Assembly: GCA_902591925.1 (NCBI GenBank)
Contig: CACJCN010000003.1
Coordinates: 62,001 to 126,000 of the forward strand
Origin: an uncultured SAR86 cluster bacterium
Lineage (GTDB): Bacteria; Pseudomonadota; Gammaproteobacteria; Magnimaribacterales; D2472
Reading direction: 5' to 3'
DNA: 64,000 nucleotides
Each line of letters begins with the position of its first letter. Position 1 is the first letter of the stretch. Positions 31,051-41,285 of the stretch are shown here, piece after piece. The notes below the pieces were generated by a model. The model worked only from the letters and a program-made list of their open reading frames with translations, had not been told where the DNA came from and searched no databases. A program made the position numbers and the translations under genes.

Positions 31051-32484
31051 ATGGAAACAAACAAAAATATACCTAATAATTTTTATGATGAGTATCTTAA
31101 TGATAAAAAAATGCCTCGTAAAAAATTTCAAAACTCTTATAATTTTTTCAATAATTTAACTGCGAATAAAAGAAAACAATTAGGTAAAGTTCGTGACTCT
31201 ATTATTCGTTCAATGGGAATCACTTTTCGTGTTTATGATAATGACAAACTAATTGATAGAGAGTGGCCTTTAGACTTAATACCTAGAATTATAAAAGACA
31301 AAGAATGGAGTGAAGTAAAAGAGGGCCTTATTCAAAGAATAAGGGCAATTAACTTATTTATTCATGATGTTTATCATAAACAAGAATTTTTAAATAAAAA
31401 TCCTGTATTAAAATCATTAATTTTAGATTCACCTAACTTTTTGAAAGAATGTAAAGGAGTGTTTCCTAAAAATAAGATTTGGGCAAATATTTCTGGAACA
31501 GATCTGATAAAGGATCACCGAGGAAAATTTTATGTTTTAGAGGATAATTTAAGAGTTCCCTCCGGTGTCGCATATATGCTCGAAAATAGAAATGTTATGA
31601 AAAAAGTAGTAACAGAACTATTTAATGAATATCAAGTGTCGCCTGTCGATGATTATACAACTCAGTTATATAAATGTTTGTCCGATGCAAGTTACTCTAC
31701 TGAAAAAGATAAAACAATTGTAATTCTAAGCCCGGGAGTATTTAATTCTGCATATTTTGAGCATGCCTATTTAGCTCAACAAATGGGTATACATCTAGTA
31801 GAGTCGTCAGATCTTATTTTGTCAAAGGATAACTATGTTTACATGAAAACTATATCAGGAAGAAAAAAAGTAGATGTTATCTACAGAAGAATTAATGATA
31901 ACTATCTTGATCCAGACGTATGGGTTAAAGATTCAGTACTTGGGTTACCAGGCCTTATAAATTCTTGGAAAGAAAAAAAAATAGCTATTGTAAATGCACC
32001 TGGTTCTGGAGTTGCTGATGATAAGGCAGTATATGCTTTTGTACCTAAGATGATAGAGTTTTTCTTAAATGAAAAACCAAAGCTTTCTCAGGTTAAAACA
32101 TATTTATGCGCATTTAAAAAAGATAAAAAGTATGTTTTGGATAACATCGAAAGACTTGTTCTTAAACCCGTTAATGAATCTGGAGGCTATGGAATTCTCA
32201 TAGGACCAACTGCCTCTAAAAAAGAACTGAATGAATATAAATTAAAGATTATTAATAATCCCAGAAACTTTGTAGCCCAGCCACTAATTAGACTCTCAAC
32301 AAGTCCAACAATAATTAAAAGCTCAATTCAACCAAGGCATATTGATTTACGACCTTTTATTCTATCGAGTAAAAAAACTTTTATTACTAATGGAGGATTG
32401 ACTAGGGTTGCACTAAAAAAGGGCTCTACTATTGTTAACTCATCCCAGGGTGGTGGAAGTAAAGACACTTGGGTGGTTAATTAA
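31051..32484 (+). CDS. Circularly permuted ATP-grasp protein (COG2308 type)
   Basis: LEDNLRVPSGVAYMLENR, NAPGSGVADDKAVYAFVP, LKPVNESGGYGILIGP, RHIDLRPFIL. Confidence 0.95.
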   Translation: METNKNIPNNFYDEYLNDKKMPRKKFQNSYNFFNNLTANKRKQLGKVRDSIIRSMGITFRVYDNDKLIDREWPLDLIPRIIKDKEWSEVKEGLIQRIRAINLFIHDVYHKQEFLNKNPVLKSLILDSPNFLKECKGVFPKNKIWANISGTDLIKDHRGKFYVLEDNLRVPSGVAYMLENRNVMKKVVTELFNEYQVSPVDDYTTQLYKCLSDASYSTEKDKTIVILSPGVFNSAYFEHAYLAQQMGIHLVESSDLILSKDNYVYMKTISGRKKVDVIYRRINDNYLDPDVWVKDSVLGLPGLINSWKEKKIAIVNAPGSGVADDKAVYAFVPKMIEFFLNEKPKLSQVKTYLCAFKKDKKYVLDNIERLVLKPVNESGGYGILIGPTASKKELNEYKLKIINNPRNFVAQPLIRLSTSPTIIKSSIQPRHIDLRPFILSSKKTFITNGGLTRVALKKGSTIVNSSQGGGSKDTWVVN

Positions 32485-32485
32485 A

Positions 32486-33370
32486 ATGTTATCAAGTATT
32501 GCAGAGAAAACATACTGGCTTTCTAGGTATATTGAAAGAATTGAAAACACTTCAAGACTTATAAATGTAAACACAGATTTGCTTTTAGATATTCCTCATG
32601 ATGATGCAGTTAATTTAAAACATTTAATTCAAATAACAGGCCATATTCATGATTTTAAAAAAAAGAATACAAAAGAAAATGTTTATTATTTTTTGATACA
32701 AGATGAAAATAATCCATCATCAATAAAATACTCTTTAGAAATGGCAAAGATGAACTCTAGATATTTATTAACTATGCTTCCAAAGTCTGCATGGGAACAA
32801 TTTAATAATCTCTATATTGATTTTAATAGTAAAAAGAAACCATACAGTGAAGATCTATATGGGATCATTAGAAACTCTCAAAGTTTTTTCGCAATTATTT
32901 CTGACGGCATGCAAAGAAATGATGTATTTAATTTTATTAAATTAGGCAGATTTATTGAAAGAGCTGATATGTTATCAAGAATCATTGAAGATCAAATCTT
33001 AAGAAAAGAAAATAACGTAAATAAATATTATCAAAATTTACAATGGAGCAGTGTTTTGAGGTCTATTAATGGTTTTGAGTCTTTCAAATTGATCAATAAA
33101 AATAATCTAAATCAAGAGGTTGTAATAAAATTTATGATTATGGAAAAATTATTTCCTAGATCTTTAAAATATTGTGTAAATAAATTATTGGAAGTTCATA
33201 AGTTTCTACCAAAATCTCCCTCTATAAAAAATAACATTAGCAAGTTGCTTAAAAATTTCTCTAGTGAAAGTTTTTATATTAAAGATAGAAAAATGTTAAA
33301 ACTTTTAGATGGTTTTCAATTTGGATTAATAAATTTAGATAAAGATATAAAAGATAAGTTTTTCAATTAA
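32486..33370 (+). CDS. Alpha-E domain protein (COG2307 type)
   Basis: [48 protein letters not shown] at 32486 right after the ATP-grasp stop. Confidence 0.93.
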   Translation: MLSSIAEKTYWLSRYIERIENTSRLINVNTDLLLDIPHDDAVNLKHLIQITGHIHDFKKKNTKENVYYFLIQDENNPSSIKYSLEMAKMNSRYLLTMLPKSAWEQFNNLYIDFNSKKKPYSEDLYGIIRNSQSFFAIISDGMQRNDVFNFIKLGRFIERADMLSRIIEDQILRKENNVNKYYQNLQWSSVLRSINGFESFKLINKNNLNQEVVIKFMIMEKLFPRSLKYCVNKLLEVHKFLPKSPSIKNNISKLLKNFSSESFYIKDRKMLKLLDGFQFGLINLDKDIKDKFFN

Positions 33371-34644
33371 TTTTTAAAGAAGTCAAGTATCGTTTTAATA
33401 TCCTCAATTGGATTTGACGAATTTTCTCCATTTCTTCCTATTAATTCAATTTCATTATTTTGAAGATATTTTTTTCCAATTATTATATTTAATGGTATGC
33501 CAATTAGTTCTGAATCATTTATTTTAGTTCCATATCCGTCTTTTCTATCATCTAAAAGAACTGAATAGCCCATATCGGAGAGCTCTTCATAAAGCTTCAA
33601 AGCTGTTGATGTAATTTCTTTATTTTTGTGATGACCAATTGAGATTATATTTATATCAAATGGGGCAATATTGTGTGGCCAAATAATACCTTTTTCATCA
33701 TGATTTTGTTCAATGGCTGCAGCAACAAGCCTTGATACTCCTATTCCGTAGCAGCCCATGTAAAGAGTTGAAGCTTCTCCATTTGAATCTAGAACATTTG
33801 CTTTCATAGATTTGGCATATAGTTTCCCCAGTTTAAAAATATGTCCTACTTCAATACCTTTCTTAATTTCTATTGTTCCTTTGCCATCTGGAGAGGGTTT
33901 ACCTTCAAGTGTGCTTATATCTTGTCCTTCTTCTAAAAGAAGCTCAGTATTAATTGCAAATTCAGATGAGTCACTTACAGCAATTGTATCTTCGCCGTTT
34001 TCAGCAATTACGTGAAATTCTTCAGAACTATCTCCTCCAATTGCTCCAGAGTCTGCAGCAGAAATTTTGAATTCAAGACCAATTCTTTCAAGTACTTTTT
34101 TATATGTTTCTCTCATAATTAAGTATGTTTCTTGAAGGGATTCTTCGTCAATGTTGAAGCTATATGAATCTTTCATTAAGAATTCTCTACCTCTCATGAT
34201 CCCATATCTAGGTCTAACCTCGTCTCTAAATTTAGTTTGAATCTGATAAATATTTAATGGAAGTTCTTTGTAGCTTTTTACATTATTTCTAATAATGTCA
34301 GTAATAACTTCTTCGTGTGTGGGACCTAAACAAAAATCTCTATCATGCCTATCTTTGATTCTAAGTAATTCAGGACCCATTTTTTCCCATCTTTTTGTTT
34401 CTTCCCATAATTCCCTTGGCTGAACCATTGGCATAAACACCTCTTGAGCACCAGAATTATCCATTTCTTCTCTAACAATATTTTCAACTTTTTTTAGAAC
34501 TTTTAAGCCTAGTGGTAGCCAAGTATAGATACCTGAAGCCACTTTACGTATCATGCCCGAACGTAGCATTAATTTATGACTTACAACTTCTGCTTCTTGA
34601 GGAGCATCCTTAAGAGTAGGTAATAGTAGCTTTGAAAATAACAT
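33367..34644 (-). CDS. proS: Prolyl-tRNA synthetase, short form lacking the INS editing domain
   Basis: [91 protein letters not shown]. Confidence 0.96.
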   Translation of the reverse strand: MLFSKLLLPTLKDAPQEAEVVSHKLMLRSGMIRKVASGIYTWLPLGLKVLKKVENIVREEMDNSGAQEVFMPMVQPRELWEETKRWEKMGPELLRIKDRHDRDFCLGPTHEEVITDIIRNNVKSYKELPLNIYQIQTKFRDEVRPRYGIMRGREFLMKDSYSFNIDEESLQETYLIMRETYKKVLERIGLEFKISAADSGAIGGDSSEEFHVIAENGEDTIAVSDSSEFAINTELLLEEGQDISTLEGKPSPDGKGTIEIKKGIEVGHIFKLGKLYAKSMKANVLDSNGEASTLYMGCYGIGVSRLVAAAIEQNHDEKGIIWPHNIAPFDINIISIGHHKNKEITSTALKLYEELSDMGYSVLLDDRKDGYGTKINDSELIGIPLNIIIGKKYLQNNEIELIGRNGENSSNPIEDIKTILDFFKN

Positions 34645-34675
34645 AGTTTATAATTTTATCTTTTTTTGAGGACTT

Positions 34676-34966
34676 ATGCCGATTTATGACTACAAATGTT
34701 CTAAATGTGAACATGAAATTGAGGTAATTCAAAAAATTAATGATAAACCAAAAGAGGTTTGTCCCAAATGCAATAAGAAAGGCCTTAAGAAGCAAGTCTC
34801 AGCACCTTCTTTTAGGTTAAAAGGCGGTGGGTGGTATGAAACAGACTTTAAAACAGGCAAAAAGAAAAATATAGCTTCAAATGATGGTGCAAAAAATGAC
34901 AAAACAAAAGAAACTTCCAAAACAGACTCCAAGAAAGGGTCCAAACAAGATAAAATTAAAAAGTGA
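34676..34966 (+). CDS. FmdB-family zinc-ribbon protein
   Basis: MPIYDYKCSKCEHEIEVIQ...VCPKC, FRLKGGGWYETDF; upstream of aspS. Confidence 0.9.
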   Translation: MPIYDYKCSKCEHEIEVIQKINDKPKEVCPKCNKKGLKKQVSAPSFRLKGGGWYETDFKTGKKKNIASNDGAKNDKTKETSKTDSKKGSKQDKIKK

Positions 34967-34979
34967 ATAGGGAAATATC

Positions 34980-36746
34980 ATGAAATCTCATTATTGTGGT
35001 GAAATTACATCATCTAATCTCAAAGAGAAAGTTACTATTTGTGGATGGATACATAGAAGAAGAGATCATGGAGGAGTAATTTTTTTAGATGTAAGGGATA
35101 TAAAAGGTATATGCCAAGCTGTCGTAAATCCTGATAATAAAGAATCATTCCAATTAGCAGAATCAATAAGAAACGAATTTGTTGTTCAGATAGAAGGCGT
35201 TGTAAGAAATAGACTTGAAGGAACAATAAATAAAAATATGCAAACTGGTGAAATTGAGATTGAGGTCGCTAATATTAATATTCTTAGCAAAGCAAACACT
35301 CCAGTTTTTCCAATAGACGAATATCAGGAAGTTAATGAAGATGTAAGATTAAAGAATAGGGTACTTGATCTTAGACGCCCAGAAATGAATGATCGAATTA
35401 TTAAAAGATCAAAAATTACTTCTTTAATTAGAAACTACCTTGATAAAAATGAATTTCATGAGATTGAAACACCAATTTTAACTAAAGCTACTCCTGAAGG
35501 CGCCAGAGATTATATTTTACCAAGCAGAGTTCAGCCAGGTAGCTTCTTCGCATTACCTCAATCACCTCAATTATTTAAACAACTGTTGATGATTGGAGGC
35601 TTAGATAAATATTATCAAATTGCACGATGTTTTAGAGATGAGGATTTGAGGGCAGACAGACAACCAGAATTCACTCAAATTGATATTGAGGCATCTTTCG
35701 TTAGTCAGGAAGAAATCATGAAGCTTAGCGAAAAGATGATTCAAGATGTAATTAAAGAATTTTCTGGAGAAAAACTTGATAAATTTGAGGTGATTGATTG
35801 GCATGATGCTATGGAGGAATATGGTTGTGACAAACCAGATTTAAGAATTCCCTTAAAGCTTAAAGAAATATCAGATCTTGTTATTGACGAGGAATTCAAA
35901 GTATTCTCTGATCCAGCTAAAAAGGAAGGTTCAAGAGTGGTTGCTTTAAAAGTGCCAAACGGAAATACAATGTCAAGAGGTCAAATTGATGACTACACAA
36001 GATTTGTATCTAAGTTGGGTGCAAAAGGGCTTGCTTATATAAAGATTAATGATGTTAAAGATCTTGAAAATGGCATTCAGTCTCCCATATTGAAGTTTTT
36101 AACTAAAAAAACAATTCAAAATATTTTTAAAACTCTTAAAGTGAAAACAGACGATTTAATCTTTTTTGGAGCTGGAAGCGAATCTGTTGTTAACTTATCA
36201 ATGAGTAGTCTCATAAAAAAATTAGGACATGATTTAGATTTATATGTTTCAAAGTGGGCTCCTTGCTGGATAGTGAATTTTCCAATGTTTGAATTAAATG
36301 CCGAAGGATGTCTAACACCGCTTCATCATCCTTTTACCTTACCAAAAGCCTCAAAAAAAGAACTTTTGGAAGATCCAGCTAGTATGCTTGCATATGCTTA
36401 CGATCTTGTTTTAAATGGGTATGAGATTGGTGGCGGTTCTTTGAGAATTTATGATAAAAATATGCAGGAAACAATTTTTAGCATTCTCAACATCTCAAAA
36501 GAAGAGGCTGAAAATAAGTTTGGCTTCTTATTAGAAGCTCTCTCTTCAGGATGTCCTCCTCATGGCGGTATTGCTTTTGGACTAGATAGAATTGTTATGT
36601 TAGTTACCGATACTACTAACATAAGAGATGTAATTGCATTTCCAAAAACGCAAAGCGCAGCTTGTCTTTTAACTGATGCTCCAAGTAAGGTTGATAAAGA
36701 ACAGCTTGAAGAACTTAAGATAATCAGCACACATAAGGAAGAATAG
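34980..36746 (+). CDS. aspS: Aspartyl-tRNA synthetase
   Basis: GWIHRRRDHGGVIFLDVRD, CFRDEDLRADRQPEFTQID, GIAFGLDRIVML. Confidence 0.98.
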   Translation: MKSHYCGEITSSNLKEKVTICGWIHRRRDHGGVIFLDVRDIKGICQAVVNPDNKESFQLAESIRNEFVVQIEGVVRNRLEGTINKNMQTGEIEIEVANINILSKANTPVFPIDEYQEVNEDVRLKNRVLDLRRPEMNDRIIKRSKITSLIRNYLDKNEFHEIETPILTKATPEGARDYILPSRVQPGSFFALPQSPQLFKQLLMIGGLDKYYQIARCFRDEDLRADRQPEFTQIDIEASFVSQEEIMKLSEKMIQDVIKEFSGEKLDKFEVIDWHDAMEEYGCDKPDLRIPLKLKEISDLVIDEEFKVFSDPAKKEGSRVVALKVPNGNTMSRGQIDDYTRFVSKLGAKGLAYIKINDVKDLENGIQSPILKFLTKKTIQNIFKTLKVKTDDLIFFGAGSESVVNLSMSSLIKKLGHDLDLYVSKWAPCWIVNFPMFELNAEGCLTPLHHPFTLPKASKKELLEDPASMLAYAYDLVLNGYEIGGGSLRIYDKNMQETIFSILNISKEEAENKFGFLLEALSSGCPPHGGIAFGLDRIVMLVTDTTNIRDVIAFPKTQSAACLLTDAPSKVDKEQLEELKIISTHKEE

Positions 36747-36749
36747 TTT

Positions 36750-37487
36750 ATGGCTGGTCATTCAAAGTGGGCAAACATAAAACATAGAAAGGCCAGACAA
36801 GACGCTTCTCGAGGAAAAGTTTGGACTAAAGTAATAAGAGAAATAACAGTTGCAGCAAAAGATGGCCCAGACCCTAATGATAATCCAAGACTTAGGTTGG
36901 CACTTGAAAAGGCAAATTCAGCAAATATGCCAAAAGATACAATCAAAAGAGCAATTGAGAAAGGCTCTGGGACTGGAGAAACTGGAGAGCTCCAAGAAAT
37001 TATATTTGAGGGTTATGGACCTGGTGGCGTAGCTATTTTAGTTGAAACAATGACAGATAATAGGAATAGAACTGTTTCTGATGTAAGGCATGCTTTTTCA
37101 AAATTTGGAGGCAATCTTGGCACAGATGGCTCAGTCTCTTACTTATTTAAAAAAATTGGAATAATTCATATGAAAAAAAATTATTCTGAAGAAAAACTTA
37201 TGGAGCATGTCATTGAATCGGGTGCGCAAGACTTTACAGAAGAAGATGATTTTTTTGAAGTAACAACTGAAGTAAATAATTTTAATAATGTAATCGATTT
37301 TTTTAAAGATCATGAAATCGATTATATGAATGCACAACTTACACTTCGAGCAGAAACACTTGTAAATCTTGATCAAGATATGTCTGAAAAAGTTTTGAAT
37401 ATTATGGAATTTATGGATGATCTTGATGATGTTCAAGAGGTTCATACCAATGCAGAATTTCCAGAAAATTTTGAGATAAAGGGATAG
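36750..37487 (+). CDS. yebC: YebC/PmpR family regulator
   Basis: MAGHSKWANIKHRKARQDASRGK. Confidence 0.97.
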   Translation: MAGHSKWANIKHRKARQDASRGKVWTKVIREITVAAKDGPDPNDNPRLRLALEKANSANMPKDTIKRAIEKGSGTGETGELQEIIFEGYGPGGVAILVETMTDNRNRTVSDVRHAFSKFGGNLGTDGSVSYLFKKIGIIHMKKNYSEEKLMEHVIESGAQDFTEEDDFFEVTTEVNNFNNVIDFFKDHEIDYMNAQLTLRAETLVNLDQDMSEKVLNIMEFMDDLDDVQEVHTNAEFPENFEIKG

Positions 37488-37490
37488 ATT

Positions 37491-37916
37491 TTGTCAATTA
37501 ATTCACGAAATAAGGGAGCTGCATTTGAGAGACAAATTGCAAATGCGCTTATAAATGATCTTAAACTTAAGAATCCAGTAAAAAGAATTTTAGAACAAAC
37601 TAGAACAAAAGAGCTACCTGATCTCATGTTAGGTAGATGGTGCATAGAATGCAAAGCCTATGGCACTGGTGCAGAACCTAGACCGGATTGGTGGGAGCAA
37701 GTACTAGTATCATCTAATCAGGAAGGTATGAGGCCAGCACTTGTTTATAAATTTAATAATAGACCCATAAAAGTTCGTATACTAGCAAACTCAATAAATA
37801 ATAATATTCAGAATAATCTAGTAACTGTTGATCTTTTATGGCCAGATTTTATTCAAATATTGCTTGAATTGTTTCAAGAAGATATAGAGCTGCATGAAAA
37901 AAATTATCAAGTGTAA
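37491..37916 (+). CDS. PD-(D/E)XK nuclease resembling phage-type Holliday junction resolvases
   Basis: NSRNKGAAFERQIANAL, PDLMLGRWCIECKAYG (PD-x8-ExK), DWWEQV, ALVYKFNNRPIKV; TTG start. Confidence 0.75.
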   Translation: MSINSRNKGAAFERQIANALINDLKLKNPVKRILEQTRTKELPDLMLGRWCIECKAYGTGAEPRPDWWEQVLVSSNQEGMRPALVYKFNNRPIKVRILANSINNNIQNNLVTVDLLWPDFIQILLELFQEDIELHEKNYQV

Positions 37917-38301
37917 AGATACAGAATTTACAATATATGTTGAGGATACTGATTTTCAAGGTGTTGTTTATCATGCAAATTACTTGAAATATTTTGAAAG
38001 ATCAAGATCTGAATTTTTATTTGATTCAGGTATTTCCCAAAGAGACCTAAGAGATAAAAACTCAGCATTTGTAATTAAAAGTATCAAAATTAACTTTATT
38101 TCAGCTGCTCAACTTGGAGATCAGATTACTGTTCAATCAAATGTTGAAAAAAAATCAAATGCAAGGATGATTTTTTACCAAAAAATTGTAGATAAAATTT
38201 CAGGAAATGAGTTTGTTAATGGTCAAGTAGAGGTTTGTTATATAAATCTTTTAACAAAAAAACCAAAAAAGTTCCCTGATGATTTATTATTAATTTTTTA
38301 A
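37894..38301 (+). CDS. ybgC: Acyl-CoA thioesterase YbgC
   Basis: VEDTDFQGVVYHANYLKYFERSRSEFL. Confidence 0.95.
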   Translation: MKKIIKCKDTEFTIYVEDTDFQGVVYHANYLKYFERSRSEFLFDSGISQRDLRDKNSAFVIKSIKINFISAAQLGDQITVQSNVEKKSNARMIFYQKIVDKISGNEFVNGQVEVCYINLLTKKPKKFPDDLLLIF

Positions 38302-38313
38302 GAGAGTTATGTT

Positions 38314-38994
38314 ATGAATGAGATTTCGGTTTTAAATCTAATATTAGAAGCTGGTATTGTTGTAAAAATAGTAATGCTAATTTTGTTTATAGCGTCAATA
38401 CTTTCATGGATTGTTATTGTCGAGAGATCTAATTTTTTTAGAAAAGTAAAAAGTGCTAATGATAACTTTCTCAGGAAATTTTGGAGTGGTAAAGATCTAG
38501 ACATGTTATACAAGGAGGTTTTAAAAGATGAATCTTTGTATGGAGCAAGAAACTTATTTAAAAACTCCTTTGAGGAATTCAACTCATTTAAAGATGTTAA
38601 TAACATATCTGATTTAGATTTAGAGACCATTAATCGCTCTATGAGAGTTTCAATTGCATCCGATGAAGAAGAAATGAATAAATATATGTCTTTTCTAGCT
38701 AATGTTGGTTCTGTAAGTCCATACATTGGTTTATTAGGAACCGTATGGGGGATAATGACGTCATTTATGGGTCTTTCGGATGCCACTCAAGCAACAATAA
38801 ATGCAGTTGCTCCAGGAATATCCGAAGCATTAATTGCAACAGGAATGGGATTATTTGCTGCAATTCCAGCTGTTATTGCTTTCAATAAATTTACATCCGA
38901 GTCAGAAACTATAAGTCAAGGAACATTAATTTTTGCAGAAGAATTAGCAAGTATTTTTTATAAACAATCAGTTAACAAAAGTAATGATATATAG
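38314..38994 (+). CDS. tolQ: Tol-Pal system protein TolQ
   Basis: LLGTVWGIMTSFMGL, APGISEALIATGMGLFAAIPAVIAFN. Confidence 0.97.
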   Translation: MNEISVLNLILEAGIVVKIVMLILFIASILSWIVIVERSNFFRKVKSANDNFLRKFWSGKDLDMLYKEVLKDESLYGARNLFKNSFEEFNSFKDVNNISDLDLETINRSMRVSIASDEEEMNKYMSFLANVGSVSPYIGLLGTVWGIMTSFMGLSDATQATINAVAPGISEALIATGMGLFAAIPAVIAFNKFTSESETISQGTLIFAEELASIFYKQSVNKSNDI

Positions 38995-39406
38995 ATTAGC
39001 TAGAAAGAAAAATCTCAAAGCTGAAATAAATGTAGTTCCTTATATTGATGTAATGTTAGTGTTGTTGATCATATTTATGGTCTTGTCACCTTTATTAATC
39101 CAAGGTGTAGAAGTTAACTTGCCTCAGACAGATACTACAAAAATGAGCATCCAAAATGAACCTCTGGTAATTTCAATTGATAAAAATGGCAACTATTTTA
39201 TAAATGTTGGTGAAGAATCTTTAATAATAGATTTGGATGAACTAAAAAGAAAATCACAAATCATTTTTGAGGCAAATCCTGAAATTGAGGTTGTTTTTCA
39301 AAGTGATAGAGAAGTGGCATTTGATTTTGTTGCAAAAGCAATGGCATCTGTTCAGAGTGTTGGAATTACAAAAGTGGGAATTGTAACTAGCGGCTATGAG
39401 AATTAA
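38984..39406 (+). CDS. tolR: Tol-Pal system protein TolR
   Basis: AEINVVPYIDVMLVLLIIFMV. Confidence 0.97.
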   Translation: MIYRLARKKNLKAEINVVPYIDVMLVLLIIFMVLSPLLIQGVEVNLPQTDTTKMSIQNEPLVISIDKNGNYFINVGEESLIIDLDELKRKSQIIFEANPEIEVVFQSDREVAFDFVAKAMASVQSVGITKVGIVTSGYEN

Positions 39407-40016
39407 TAAAGCATTTTTGGAAGCTTCATTTATTTCTTTTTTAATTCACGCTTCAATTATCTTATACTTATTAGGATTTTTTTACTTTGAATCTCCTAAA
39501 AAAGCTTTTTTAAGTAAGCCTATAGAAGTAAATCTATTGTTTGAAGATACCTCAAACAAAAAGCAAGAAGTTATTAAAGAAATTTCTAAATCAAATGATT
39601 TCAAAGAAGATATAAGTTATAACGAAGCTATTCCTGAAAAATCAATATCCTTCGATTCGTTAATTAAAAATATTAAAATTGATGAATTGCTTGTTGAGGA
39701 AGAACTCATTTCAAATAGTTCTCAAGACAATCAGATAGAGTTATACAGCTCATTAATTATTCAAACCATACAATCTGCATGGAGAAAGCCTATAAATTTA
39801 CCAAATGATCTCGTATGTGATTTAAGACTATCAATAAATAAAAATGGGAGAATCATAAATGTTAATCTCATAAAAAGTAGTGGTAATTTAAGGTTTGATA
39901 ATTCAGCAATCAAAGCAGTTCAAAGGGTCGAAACTTTTAGTTTTCTTAAAAATATCTCCTTCAGTCTTTATAACAATAACTTTAGAAATATAGTTATCAC
40001 ATTTAATCCGTCATGA
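39396..40016 (+). CDS. tolA: Tol-Pal system protein TolA (minimal)
   Basis: N-terminal TM, C-terminal TolA/TonB-like domain (IQSAWRKPINLPNDLVCDLRLSINKNGRI), between tolR and tolB. Confidence 0.88.
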   Translation: MRINKAFLEASFISFLIHASIILYLLGFFYFESPKKAFLSKPIEVNLLFEDTSNKKQEVIKEISKSNDFKEDISYNEAIPEKSISFDSLIKNIKIDELLVEEELISNSSQDNQIELYSSLIIQTIQSAWRKPINLPNDLVCDLRLSINKNGRIINVNLIKSSGNLRFDNSAIKAVQRVETFSFLKNISFSLYNNNFRNIVITFNPS

Positions 40017-41269
40017 AAAAGATTTATCTTACATTGTTTTTTACTATTACATTATCGTCTGAGTTAATTCTTGAAATAACACAAGGTACAGAAAATCCTT
40101 TTAGAGTCGCTTTATTAGAATTTGATGGAGATAAAAATATTTCCAATCAAATTGATAACATTATTAAAAATAACTTAAAAAGATCAGGAGAATTTCAGAT
40201 ATTTGAGGGTTCTGATTTACTCTCAATCCCATCCAATGAAAGTGAAGTTATTTTTAATGATTTTAAAATTTTAAACATTGATTATTTGGTCATGGGTAAA
40301 ATAAAAAAAGATGGATCGAGTCTATCTGTAATTTATGAAGTTTATGAAATCAAAAGAGGAAAAAAAATTAGGACGTCTACTGTATTTGGGATTCCAAACA
40401 AAAATAGACAACTTGGCCATTATATAAGTGACGGAATCTACGAAGAGATTACTGGTATTAAAGGCATAGCTTCCACAAAAATTCTTTACATAACTGAAAA
40501 TGAAAGTTTCAATTTAGTTATTGCAGACGCAGATGGAAGTAATGAACAAATTCTTTTAAAAAGCAATGAGCCTATAATTTCACCTTCATGGTCTCCAGAT
40601 TCAAAAAAAGTTGCATACGTTTCTTTTGAGTCTGGTATGGCAAAAGTTTATATTCAGGATATAGCATCTGGTGAAAGAGAACTAGCAATTAAAAATCCAT
40701 ATCAGATTAGCTCACCATCTTGGTCTCCAGATGGAAAATTCTTATCACTTACTATGTATCAAGATGGAAATGCCGAAATTTATATTCTTAATTTAAAGAA
40801 TAAAAATCTAACAAGGCTAACCAAACACTATTCGATTGATACAGAGTCATCATGGTCTCCAAAAGGATCTAAAATAATTTTTACATCCGGAAGATCAGGA
40901 TCGCCACAGTTATACGAGTTAGACTTAAGGCGATCTAACGCAAAACCTAAGAGACTTACGTTTGATGGAAACTATAATGCTAAAGGTACATATTTGCCAA
41001 ATAATGAGGGGATTGTATTTGTGCATAGAGAGAACAAAAATTTTCAGATAGCAATTAAATATTTTAGTGAAAATTTTATAAGACCACTAACTAACGCACA
41101 ATTAGACGAATCGCCTAGCATTTCACCTAATGGAAATGTTATAGTTTACGCTATAAAAGATAAGGGTATGGGATTGTTAGCTGGGGTAACTTTAAGTGGC
41201 GCAAAGTTTAGATTGCCTGCTAGAAAAGGTTCAGTTAGAGAGCCATCATGGTCAGGATTTTTAAGATAA
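40013..41269 (+). CDS. tolB: Tol-Pal system beta-propeller TolB
   Basis: Repeated SPSWSPDSKKVAYVS / SPSWSPDGKFLSLTM blades. Confidence 0.98.
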   Translation: MKKIYLTLFFTITLSSELILEITQGTENPFRVALLEFDGDKNISNQIDNIIKNNLKRSGEFQIFEGSDLLSIPSNESEVIFNDFKILNIDYLVMGKIKKDGSSLSVIYEVYEIKRGKKIRTSTVFGIPNKNRQLGHYISDGIYEEITGIKGIASTKILYITENESFNLVIADADGSNEQILLKSNEPIISPSWSPDSKKVAYVSFESGMAKVYIQDIASGERELAIKNPYQISSPSWSPDGKFLSLTMYQDGNAEIYILNLKNKNLTRLTKHYSIDTESSWSPKGSKIIFTSGRSGSPQLYELDLRRSNAKPKRLTFDGNYNAKGTYLPNNEGIVFVHRENKNFQIAIKYFSENFIRPLTNAQLDESPSISPNGNVIVYAIKDKGMGLLAGVTLSGAKFRLPARKGSVREPSWSGFLR

Positions 41270-41285
41270 TTTATTAGGAGAAGAT

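Noticed and set aside
38307-38786. 159-aa minus-strand ORF antisense to tolQ
   Set aside because: Shadow of the well-supported tolQ coding frame.
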